Of a DNA stretch of 50,243 nucleotides, positions 43,701 to 50,243 are shown piece by piece. Position numbers and translations under genes: made by a program. Numbering within the stretch: the first letter of the stretch is position 1; the number at the start of each line of letters is the position of its first letter. The notes below the pieces were generated by a model. It was not told where the DNA came from. It was given only the letters and a program-made list of their open reading frames with translations, and made no database searches. The stretch comes from Nitrospiraceae bacterium (GTDB lineage: Bacteria; Nitrospirota; Nitrospiria; Nitrospirales; Nitrospiraceae). The stretch covers positions 1 through 50,243 of the forward strand of contig JAHFES010000005.1 of the NCBI GenBank assembly GCA_023248355.1. Direction: 5' to 3'.

Positions 43701-46700
43701 GGAATTGCATGGCGAGGAATCCACTGGCCACGTCAGACGTAGACCGAATTGGGACAACGGACACGTTGAATGTGTGTTGGAAGGCATCGATGACTCCTTG
43801 GTTACCGTTAGGGGACCACTCAAAGGCGTTCTGGACCCCTTCCTGTGTTTCCATCTGCGCGTTGAGCGCGTCAATCTTGGCCTGGATCTCAGGACTAGGC
43901 AGATCTCGCGCAAAGAGCGCCGTCCCTTGATCTGTTTCCTTCGTCCGCAGTGTCGAAAAGAGTGTGTCGAACGCACGGTTCAAGGTCGTGCGTTCCTCTC
44001 CTTCAGGATACGGTTTCTGCCAGCCCCACGGGGTATCAATCACGGTATGCGTGCCATAGGTGATGAAATCGCTTTGCTTGCCCTCAGCCTTCAACGTATC
44101 TTCTACATAGGCGGAGAAGGCGCGAGCGGCCATCTCGTGATTCGTCATCCAGTAGTATTCATTTCGTCCCTGGTCCAAGCTCTTCGCGTGCATCGCATAG
44201 GAGGTCGGTACGGACTTGGTTTTCTCGTTGCTTGCCTGTGCGTCGGCCAGCATCTTGAGTCGCGCACTATAGAGTTTCATGCTCGTACGCAACTCGTCGA
44301 GCGGGCCGCGCACATCACCTGATCCAAACCCGCTTCGACCCCGCACATCTTTGTAGATCGTGCTGATTTTTTCGAGTGCGTCGTTCGTCCAGCGACCCGA
44401 CATGAGGTTGCGCTTGGATTTGTTCGTCGTCGGTGTATACGTGGTTTCTAGAAATTCACCAGCCAGGATCTTTTGTGCGAGGCCATCGAACTCCGCAAGT
44501 TGTGCGGCGCTGGCTGGCTCGACCTTTCGTTTCGTATAGGTCGTATCCATCTTGCGAGACAGCGCCATGTACCCCTTGTCACGGATATTGGCGAGTTGCG
44601 TGGCAACATCATCCCGCGTCTTCCTGACAAACTTTTCCGCCTGCTCCGCATCTTCCACATACGTTTCGGCTTTGGTCAGCATCGTGCGAATCAGGGCCGT
44701 GTACGCCTCTCGCACGTCAGGACGGACCTGTGAGCCTTCCTTGCGGAATCCATAACTGGCGTAGTCACTCGTGCCCTTGGTTTTGTAGACGAGATCCCCA
44801 CGATCATTCTTCTCTTTCTCACGACTGGCCTTGGTATCTTGTCTCCCGAAGTAATGATCCGCCGCATGAAACCATTCATGGGCCAGGTGCCCCGCGCCTT
44901 GCATCTTCGTGAGGTTAATGACGCCGTAGTCCCGTTCGTAATGTGCGGCAGCGCCAGAAAGTCCACGCCCACGTGCGCCAAAGGCTAGGGACAATTCTCC
45001 GTTGAGGCCAATGGCTTTCGGGGGGATTTTCAACACATCAGCGAGGTCGAGCAACCCATCATAGGCATGATTCATCACTTCTTGGCGTTCATCTTGATTG
45101 TTCCACTTGCCAAATTCCACCGATCTGAGCGAAAATGTCTGTCTGAAATCTTCAGCAGAGACATTCTTCCCGTTGCGCCGCTCGGCACCGACTCGCTGGA
45201 CCGTCTCAGGATGCGGCAAGATCTCTTCGCCGAAATTCGTCTTGGTCTCAATAATCGCTTCGGCGTGCTCGGCCATGTACCGCGTGGCGGCATCGTCGCT
45301 ACTGAACTCCTGCTTCACGACTTGCACGAGTCGGCGATCACCAATCTTGCGATAAATTGCATAGGAGCCGTCGCGCTTCATTTGGTAGACGCGATGGTTA
45401 CGCGACACCGCAGCCAATGGAATAGCGGCTTCTGCTTCAGCTTGCGTCTCGAAGGGTTTGCCGATTTGCTGCGCCTGTCCTTTCCAGTCTTCCTTACGGG
45501 TATCTCGAATAACCCACTTCCCTTTGTCGGTTCCGGCAACAATCTCGGACACGCTGTACCGCTTGCGCCAACCGGGTTCTTCAGATTTTGGCTGTGTACC
45601 TGTCGGTCCTGTCTTTTCGGCGAGGTCTCTTCTAGCACCACCTATCTTTTCACCGATAAAATCTGGTATGTTGGCGTCATGCCGATTATTACTTGTGCGA
45701 GATGTGGGCTGACGTTCAGTAAGATCCCCGCCAAGATCATCCCCACTGGCAACTTCTGCTCTCGTGCCTGCCGAGATGCGGCGGCTGTCAAACGTGCTCC
45801 CCGTACCTGCGCTCACTGTGGGAAGGCTTTCTCCGTCAAGCGGGATCGGGCTGCCGTTCGGACGACCAACTTCTGCACCTTGGCTTGCTATCGTGCCAGT
45901 AGAACTCCGAGACTGACGGTCTCCTGCGATCGATGCGGACTGATCTTTACTAAGTCTCCCTCTAGCTTCGCGCAATCCGTTCAGCACTTCTGTTCGCACG
46001 AATGCCGGAGCTTCGCGCAGCGCGTCGAACAGACGAGCAACGGGTATCGAGAGTATGGCTTGGGGATCGGAAAGCGGATCAGCGAGCACCGAAGGGTCGT
46101 TGAGGAAAGCCTGGGACGCTCCCTTGCGTCCCACGAGATTGTCCATCACGTCGATGAGGACAAGACGAACAATAGCGTCTCGAACTTGCGGCTCACCAAT
46201 CGACGCGAGCACGCTCGCCACCATCATCCGTTGAGTTTCAGCATCGAGCGAGCCAAATCGCTCCGTAGTCATGGATGGACTTTCCAGAAGATTGCTGAAT
46301 GTCTCAACAGCCATCCGGTGACGATCAGAAACGCCTTGCGCCGGTATGGCATGCTCTAACGTCGTCTGTTCCGCCTCAGCCTGTTTCGCCGCTTCGCTGA
46401 AGAGTGGCGCTTCTTCGGGTGTGACTTCTCTTCCGATAAGAGGACGGGAACCGAAGGTTTCCGGTGGAATCTCGATGCCAAGCTGTTCCGGCCCTTTGGT
46501 TTTGGCCTTGGTTTCTTTCGGCGCAGTCAGGGCAAATGGTTCAGCCTCAAGTGCCGGTGGTGCTGGTGGTTGCGCTGCTGGTGCTACGTCTGGTTGAGGC
46601 TCAGGTGAGGGAACCGCTACCGCAGGTTTCTTAGCCGCGTCCCTCGCCAGCACGTCACGCATCTTCTGTATAGCCAACTTTTCCGGCATGGAGCGGCCAT

Positions 46701-49434
46701 CCAGCGAGATGATCTTCTTCCTGGGATACCGGAAGGCTGAACGACCAGTGGACATATAGCGGTCGATCAGTTCACTGATTGCGTCCTTGGCGGGAGCTTT
46801 GGCTGGTGAAGGAGCCGTCTCAGGCTTTGGAGCCGTGGGGACTGTCTGATCGCTGGGGAGGGCAGCGGCAGACGGAAACGCCACAGAAGGGCTCGGCTGA
46901 GACGGCGTTTCCGGTTTCGGCACCCAAGACGGCCAGGTGCCTTCGAGAATGCTGTTGAGATCGTGGCCCCATTGGGTCTTGGCAAACTCCCGATCATTGA
47001 GCAGCGCCGCCTTAACCTTCTCCACAGCGGCCCCACGATCAACGCCTTCGTCTTGAATGATCTTGGCGACCGCCTCTTCAATCTTCTCCCGCGCTGATTG
47101 CTTGCGGGTTCCCCTGATCGCGTTGACACCGGATGTGAGGAATTTATACCAGTCCGCAGTGGGTGACTTAAGGCCACGCACTTCCGACGTGCCGCCATGC
47201 CCTTGTTGTTCAGTGAAGAATCGTCCGCCTCGTTCGGTTCCAGCGATTTCCAAGTCGGCTTGAGCCTTCTCCGCTCGAAGCAGCATCTCGGCATTCTGTT
47301 CAGGCTGTAATTGGCTGCGCGGATGGGTGACTTGCGGTTCCTGCCCTGGCTGGACCTCAACAGGCTGTTCGGCTTTCGGTAGTTCGGTCGGTGAGGTTAC
47401 AGGAAGGAGTGCCGCCTTGGGGCGTTCTGCTGGCTTGATCCGTTGCAGCGCATCATAGAGCTTTTGGAGGTCGCGTGGAGCGAGATCCGTCAAACTCTGT
47501 GCGCCCGTGATCGTGCTCAGATACCCACGAAAGACCGGCGTATCAAGATGGAAGCCTTTCTCGTGGACCAAGGCCCGGACTTCTTGTGTCGAGGGGTACG
47601 CTTTCTCCAAGGCGGACGGGAGGCGTTCCGGCTCGCTAGGAACCGGCGTCGGTGTGATGGGGGAAGGTTCCACGTGGAACGGTTGAGTTGTTGGTTGGGC
47701 GGCTTGTCGCATCGCCACGAGCCGTGCCCGCTCCTGTTCGATCGTGCTCGGCTCAGTGTCAAGCGAAACAGGAGGACGTGACGGGGGAGAGATGACGCGG
47801 ATGCTTTGTGCTGTCTCAGTCGGTCCTTCGAGAATTGGAACAGTGCTGATCCCTTGTAAGAGATTGCCCTGTAGGATTGATGGCGTCTCTTCCGTCAGGC
47901 GCTTCCTCGGTGTTTGTTCCCAACGTGTCAGTTCGGCGGTTGTGGGGAGTTGTGTTTCAACTGGCGCATCAGAAAATCCCTGTGCGGTGTTGATAAATTC
48001 ATCGACCCCGACCGCAGGATTCGTCACTGCTGCCGCAAGATCGTAGTGTTGAAATGGCAGTGGCGCAACCGGAGCGGGTTCAACGGGAGCACCTGGCATC
48101 ACATATTCATTGGGTTGAAATGGCAGTGGCGCAACCGGCTCCGGTGGTTCTTTGGTGGGCGTCGGGATGGGAACAGCGGGTTGTTGAGGAATCGCAACCT
48201 TCGCTGGACCAGTTGCCACCGATTTCACTGCCACCATTGTTTCTGGTGCGCCCAAGAGCACTGAGCCGACAACAGCTTCGGGCACTCCCTCTGACAGCGC
48301 CCGTTCGGGAGCAAAGGTCTTGCTGGCAACCAAATTCTGCGTAAGCTGATCGGCAGTATCGACGCTGACATTCAGTGCATATTGGAGCGCGAGATTATTC
48401 AGTGTGCGTTGAAACGGTGCAACCATCGAGGCGGGAATAGCCAGACTATTGATGACACCAGAGACGAGTCCGGCAATGCCAGAATCGGTATAGGCTTTGC
48501 GGTGTGCCTCTGGTGCTGGAAGCCCATCCTGTTGGTATCGCTCAAAGGCTTCCTTGTAGGTATCACCGGCTTGCTGGAAGTAGATCGTGCCCACCATCGC
48601 CGCCGTTCCGACCGCAGGGCCTCCGGCGAGGGTTCCCGCCGCGAATGCGCCCAAACTCGGCGCGGTTTGCGCCACGATGTTTCCGATCAGATTGCCAAGA
48701 TAATCAGGATTGGTGAGCCGTTGAAACAACGGTTTGTTCGCGGTCTCTGCGTCAGGTGCGTATTTTGCCGCATCCGTCGCAAAGCCTTGGGCGAGCTTGT
48801 CTGAGAGATCGTGCCATTTCGATTCAGGATCTTGCAGACGCTCGAAGGTACTCAGCGCTTCGGATTTGAGCTGATGCCCCCCTTGGAATAGTCCTTCCTC
48901 CACGGAACTGAGAAAGCCCTTCGCGGGCGGGCGATGTTCTCGCGCTCCAAAATCCCCATACGTCACCTCCCAATAGGATTTGATCGCGTCAGGCGTAACC
49001 CTCTGGTCTTTGGCCTTAATTTTCTCCGTGATGTCGTCAAGGGTCGGTAAGGTGAGTGGGTCCACCGTAGAATAGTGTTGTGCCCAGTAGCGATGCTTTG
49101 TCCGATCATCGACCGTCGGAGCTAACCTGTTCATCTCCTCCATGAATTGTGGGAGTGTCGGACGAGTAGGAAGGGGAGTGGCGCGTGTCGGATCCTCCGG
49201 CACGGCGACTGGTTCTGTGCGAGCAATCGGCGTGGCGGCAGGCGGTTCGATGTCAAGCGACGATGGTTCTCGCTGATCGGCTTTGGCATTGGCGGTATTG
49301 ACCGCCCGATACTGCCGGATGTCCTCAAGAATTTGATCGTCTGGGATTTGTCCGCGTTTGCCCGCGACATACTCTTGTTCAGCAGGGTCGAGATCCTGCT
49401 TGGACGCGAGCGACGCGATGGTTAGTGCGGCCAT
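37795..49434 (-). CDS. 3,879-aa large polyvalent virion protein (PLxRFG; LPD-type and RadC/JAB-like domains)
   Basis: Motifs: AHEWFHAADHYF, GHELLHQL (HExxH-type), FLEEVQSDWHQKGRREGY, LLHNHPSGNSSPSREDFKLTE (JAB/MPN), YFPLTRFGPHIVFAR (PLxRFG). Confidence 0.88.
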   Translation of the reverse strand: MAALTIASLASKQDLDPAEQEYVAGKRGQIPDDQILEDIRQYRAVNTANAKADQREPSSLDIEPPAATPIARTEPVAVPEDPTRATPLPTRPTLPQFMEEMNRLAPTVDDRTKHRYWAQHYSTVDPLTLPTLDDITEKIKAKDQRVTPDAIKSYWEVTYGDFGAREHRPPAKGFLSSVEEGLFQGGHQLKSEALSTFERLQDPESKWHDLSDKLAQGFATDAAKYAPDAETANKPLFQRLTNPDYLGNLIGNIVAQTAPSLGAFAAGTLAGGPAVGTAAMVGTIYFQQAGDTYKEAFERYQQDGLPAPEAHRKAYTDSGIAGLVSGVINSLAIPASMVAPFQRTLNNLALQYALNVSVDTADQLTQNLVASKTFAPERALSEGVPEAVVGSVLLGAPETMVAVKSVATGPAKVAIPQQPAVPIPTPTKEPPEPVAPLPFQPNEYVMPGAPVEPAPVAPLPFQHYDLAAAVTNPAVGVDEFINTAQGFSDAPVETQLPTTAELTRWEQTPRKRLTEETPSILQGNLLQGISTVPILEGPTETAQSIRVISPPSRPPVSLDTEPSTIEQERARLVAMRQAAQPTTQPFHVEPSPITPTPVPSEPERLPSALEKAYPSTQEVRALVHEKGFHLDTPVFRGYLSTITGAQSLTDLAPRDLQKLYDALQRIKPAERPKAALLPVTSPTELPKAEQPVEVQPGQEPQVTHPRSQLQPEQNAEMLLRAEKAQADLEIAGTERGGRFFTEQQGHGGTSEVRGLKSPTADWYKFLTSGVNAIRGTRKQSAREKIEEAVAKIIQDEGVDRGAAVEKVKAALLNDREFAKTQWGHDLNSILEGTWPSWVPKPETPSQPSPSVAFPSAAALPSDQTVPTAPKPETAPSPAKAPAKDAISELIDRYMSTGRSAFRYPRKKIISLDGRSMPEKLAIQKMRDVLARDAAKKPAVAVPSPEPQPDVAPAAQPPAPPALEAEPFALTAPKETKAKTKGPEQLGIEIPPETFGSRPLIGREVTPEEAPLFSEAAKQAEAEQTTLEHAIPAQGVSDRHRMAVETFSNLLESPSMTTERFGSLDAETQRMMVASVLASIGEPQVRDAIVRLVLIDVMDNLVGRKGASQAFLNDPSVLADPLSDPQAILSIPVARLFDALREAPAFVRTEVLNGLREARGRLSKDQSASIAGDRQSRSSTGTIASQGAEVGRPNGSPIPLDGESLPTVSAGTGSTFDSRRISAGTRAEVASGDDLGGDLTERQPTSRTSNNRHDANIPDFIGEKIGGARRDLAEKTGPTGTQPKSEEPGWRKRYSVSEIVAGTDKGKWVIRDTRKEDWKGQAQQIGKPFETQAEAEAAIPLAAVSRNHRVYQMKRDGSYAIYRKIGDRRLVQVVKQEFSSDDAATRYMAEHAEAIIETKTNFGEEILPHPETVQRVGAERRNGKNVSAEDFRQTFSLRSVEFGKWNNQDERQEVMNHAYDGLLDLADVLKIPPKAIGLNGELSLAFGARGRGLSGAAAHYERDYGVINLTKMQGAGHLAHEWFHAADHYFGRQDTKASREKEKNDRGDLVYKTKGTSDYASYGFRKEGSQVRPDVREAYTALIRTMLTKAETYVEDAEQAEKFVRKTRDDVATQLANIRDKGYMALSRKMDTTYTKRKVEPASAAQLAEFDGLAQKILAGEFLETTYTPTTNKSKRNLMSGRWTNDALEKISTIYKDVRGRSGFGSGDVRGPLDELRTSMKLYSARLKMLADAQASNEKTKSVPTSYAMHAKSLDQGRNEYYWMTNHEMAARAFSAYVEDTLKAEGKQSDFITYGTHTVIDTPWGWQKPYPEGEERTTLNRAFDTLFSTLRTKETDQGTALFARDLPSPEIQAKIDALNAQMETQEGVQNAFEWSPNGNQGVIDAFQHTFNVSVVPIRSTSDVASGFLAMQFHGNIFIDTDQTRQGFVQLAGHELLHQLRKDNASLYEWFATHADAHLRDSATSDYRRRLEAAGADVAGSNIDVREELLSDFAGDALADPAFLQRLAEHNHSKFRLLMRRVMDWLKQVAGKLDRAGFGSSHYFDDIEGLRQYLAQVLDAYRSGNAQAIADVERPQFARDLPSPNPFYSQVVNTLESKMPNRASMEQVRGILSPANGVKSDELKWLGMDEFIKTKDYFTKEEVLKFVRENQVQVQEVVKGEDDVDEEPALAALRRNDNLGYDYATEALRDVANEGDDWVTVWPDVGSEDRKIIQQYVDSVKGGPTRFAVYQLPGGTNYRELLLTLPVPEKTVPSYDEWKQLQLLPDPMEETARELFGQRPSEPIDTSRERYEREKRPMDNPGDHRRVFRSSHFDEHNVLVHIRFNDRTGPNGEKILFLEEVQSDWHQKGRREGYQGVRVTAKPILGDAHYTNNWYEILDENGKRITEQVADSETEALEIYRRDRQIPNAPFKKTWHELALKRMLRYAAEHGYDSLAWTPGSVQANRYDLSKQIDSLQWDAGYGSNLTKIALFDVTKITAFKDDAELFSQRVPDAELEDAIGKDLAKKILDAKASGKKSGEYSGLDLKVGGTGMKGFYDEILPAFLNKYGKKWGAKVGETTIQTGTPGTKTGWETTGNLEGDTATVHAIPITATMKHSVLTEGQALFENSPKYAVREGEQQSLNFDLAKAALGDLDRITVLSSTGGTLGGAGVSARTLALGISPDLIHEGVVDLTGYAVHSAEDLARLAQVYRDPRFETFRIIYLRGTTIVGHEGMTSRMPGIAIVFKSKDDAQQKLAAIDRRMDALGATGYYLLHNHPSGNSSPSREDFKLTETLAINISGFKGHVIIDSNQYDTITLNESDDLEGKKHALDLGPDLLLTPSLPHPLLGSQLDSAAAVAAVGQKIKSGPDYATVLYRSGSRTGATRAIQEVAVDFLADAEQAGPYLQSQAVAFGASQIFVHCGEAGTRESRADDLTVVMDALIEDGTVTDYVTSNIGWSFANSRVERGVRAKADMVLGQPMSEIASERVAEPSEPFTGFSPSTTTDTGMIDPITVRDRLRAAMTSIRPYFLNALTLNQLSTVYGREHEEATRYNHVLQKMEAEFTERTRASDDILKAWDHLKVAVSDKMARVMEAARRTNYDPDGKIAPDGAQQEAVKQAFDALPTTAQDIYRQVRDFYTALSTARFEAIANRITRAGGTPENTKSLIDKLHVAYDYTKDKIYFPLTRFGPHIVFARQMRDGKEVDREVHKFESPLDADRFATLMRARGWAVKRMAEKEYSREQDGAASEAVKKVLDIIQGTPIDTNLLGMVSPKAQLLDAINQLALESLPEMSYAKHFIHAKDVKGSSKDALRTFAHSALHGAHHISRINHADAMEKAITDLDARIRDTQTGDVTESRQLYNNLVQRHGTIMNPNISPVAAWLGQLGFTMSLGGVIATGATNLTQVPLVTLPWLGARFGFARASAALAVAYNDFLDIKTLNADSLFDASKSERLSESERAMEREMQRRGRIDLTQTMDLSGRAAQDNLSRVARQAGSLQEKIAKMLGFTFHAPEVANRQVTALATYRLALADGLTDQQAVEMADTAIMDTHFIYTSSNRAPYMSGNVLRTLTMFKQYGQRIAFLYGRAAYVWLDANHASPEERGIAKRQLLSMAGLQFAAAGALGLPFIGTGASLLMAVMNGFGDDDEKKDWEVELRNLLAEQFGKEGGEVLSHGVSRLTPWDMAGRLGQNDLFFRGPKSEREGRAAAIDWITSFSGPVLGYAVNAYLGVGDVMKGIKDVDAGHFLRGIEELTPAVMRNAVKAFRYELEGGVRTRDQHKQIDLSGLEELGQFFGFAPSRSAEMYESVTAIRNQEHRLTMRRNDLLDQYASATQARNATARASVMQDIRAFNQRHRFMAITGDTLVRSMKGRLQRERGTTGGLYLPRKKDALREVGSFGNF
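45679..46359 (+). CDS. HNH homing-type endonuclease with three Zn-finger repeats, antisense inside the giant ORF
   Basis: CARCGLTFSKIP...FCSRAC, CAHCGKAFSV...FCTLAC, CDRCGLIFTK...FCSHEC; HNH core ISEHRRVVEESLGRSLASHEIVHHVDEDKTNNSVSNLRLTNRREHARHH; C-terminal HTH. Confidence 0.9.
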   Translation: MPIITCARCGLTFSKIPAKIIPTGNFCSRACRDAAAVKRAPRTCAHCGKAFSVKRDRAAVRTTNFCTLACYRASRTPRLTVSCDRCGLIFTKSPSSFAQSVQHFCSHECRSFAQRVEQTSNGYREYGLGIGKRISEHRRVVEESLGRSLASHEIVHHVDEDKTNNSVSNLRLTNRREHARHHHPLSFSIERAKSLRSHGWTFQKIAECLNSHPVTIRNALRRYGML

Positions 49435-50243
49435 TTAGCGACCAGCCCCTTCCCATCGTTTCTGCAACTTCTCATAATTGTCTTGGAGCATCTTGAGAAT
49501 ATCAGGCGTGGTCTGTGGATTGGCTCGTGCGGCGTCCAGTGCAGCCTTCGCATTGAGGATTTGTTGCTGCCCTTCCTTCACCACATTCGTTCGCGTCGGC
49601 GGCACACGAGGAACGGGTGGAGCGACCGTGGGTTTGACCGTGGATGGGCCTAACGGACTCTTTGACTTAAATGGATCAAGCGAAGAGAGATCTGGTTCAC
49701 CCACCTTCGCCTTCTCAGAAGGAGCAGAGAAGAGACCGAGTTTTTGTTCCGTCTGCTTTCGGATTGACTCAACCACGGCCCGATTATTCACATAGTCCTT
49801 CTTCAAGTCTTCCATTTCTGCGCGTAGCCGCGTCTGATCCTCTGGGGTTGCCAAGGCGAGTTCCGATTCCTTAGCTTTGATCGCGGTGTGGAGGGTGCGG
49901 TTATCATAGTCAAGATTGTGGAGCATCGCGGCATAGAGGGCATTGTCGGATCGGTTCCCCTCTCGGTCCATCACATCCAGATGCCTTTTCGCCTTCAGAA
50001 CACGTGCGGGACGTGTGGGATCTGTAGAGTCCAAGTCCAGCGCATCATTGTATGTGCCTCTCGCATCCTGCACACCTTTTTCCACCACCAACTTATAATT
50101 ATTTAATGCGGCGGTGGACAGGTGTGCTTGGGCCGCAGCTTTTTGTTCGACCGTCGCTTCAGCCGACTTCATTTTCTCAACCGCAGCGAGATACCCTGGA
50201 TCATTCACTGCCGCTTGGAGCGCATCTCGCGTCAATTGTGCCG
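49435..50243 (-). CDS. late virion-associated protein, continues at 37..1 across the circular junction
   Basis: ORF open to the window end (...PAQLTRDALQAAVNDPGYLAAVEKMKSAEATVEQK...); helical; stop directly abuts the giant gene start. Confidence 0.65.
   Translation of the reverse strand, partial: AQLTRDALQAAVNDPGYLAAVEKMKSAEATVEQKAAAQAHLSTAALNNYKLVVEKGVQDARGTYNDALDLDSTDPTRPARVLKAKRHLDVMDREGNRSDNALYAAMLHNLDYDNRTLHTAIKAKESELALATPEDQTRLRAEMEDLKKDYVNNRAVVESIRKQTEQKLGLFSAPSEKAKVGEPDLSSLDPFKSKSPLGPSTVKPTVAPPVPRVPPTRTNVVKEGQQQILNAKAALDAARANPQTTPDILKMLQDNYEKLQKRWEGAGR

Noticed and set aside
43426-44322. 298-aa plus-strand ORF inside the giant gene
   Set aside because: Unlike the HNH ORF, it shows no protein motif and mirrors the conserved metalloprotease-like coding strand.

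Overview
The window reads as one complete, circularly permuted tailed-phage genome of 50,243 bp. A late gene on the minus strand crosses the window ends in frame. Three blocks are visible. (1) Minus strand, about 22.2 kb down to 1: TerS-like protein, TerL with an intein in its P-loop, portal, scaffold-like protein, N4-gp56-type major capsid protein, adaptor and tail proteins, several secreted late proteins, and a lysis-like cluster with a PLD-type nuclease. (2) Plus strand, 23.0-37.8 kb: densely overlapping early genes, including RHH and XRE regulators, a PD-(D/E)XK nuclease, an orphan NrdJ/TSCPD-like domain, an RDF-like protein, a RusA-like resolvase, a frameshifted DNA methyltransferase and replication genes with candidate ori iterons. 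(3) Minus strand, 37.8-49.4 kb: a 3,879-aa polyvalent protein (PLxRFG, RadC/JAB-like and two HExxH-type metalloprotease-like segments). Main highlights: (a) two separate promoter/structured-leader/terminator cassettes (22.34-22.48 kb and 34.19-34.34 kb) that share an 11-bp upstream-segment/terminator-loop complementarity with three compensatory changes, suggesting a phage attenuator or sRNA family; (b) a mini-CRISPR array (two 37-38 nt repeats, one 35-36 nt spacer) directly next to the second cassette and with no cas genes; (c) an HNH endonuclease gene nested antisense inside the giant ORF without breaking it; (d) a TerL P-loop intein; (e) a lambda-like candidate origin inside the replication gene; (f) two extreme solenoid repeat genes. 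All family calls come from motif recognition by eye. No database search or folding program was run.
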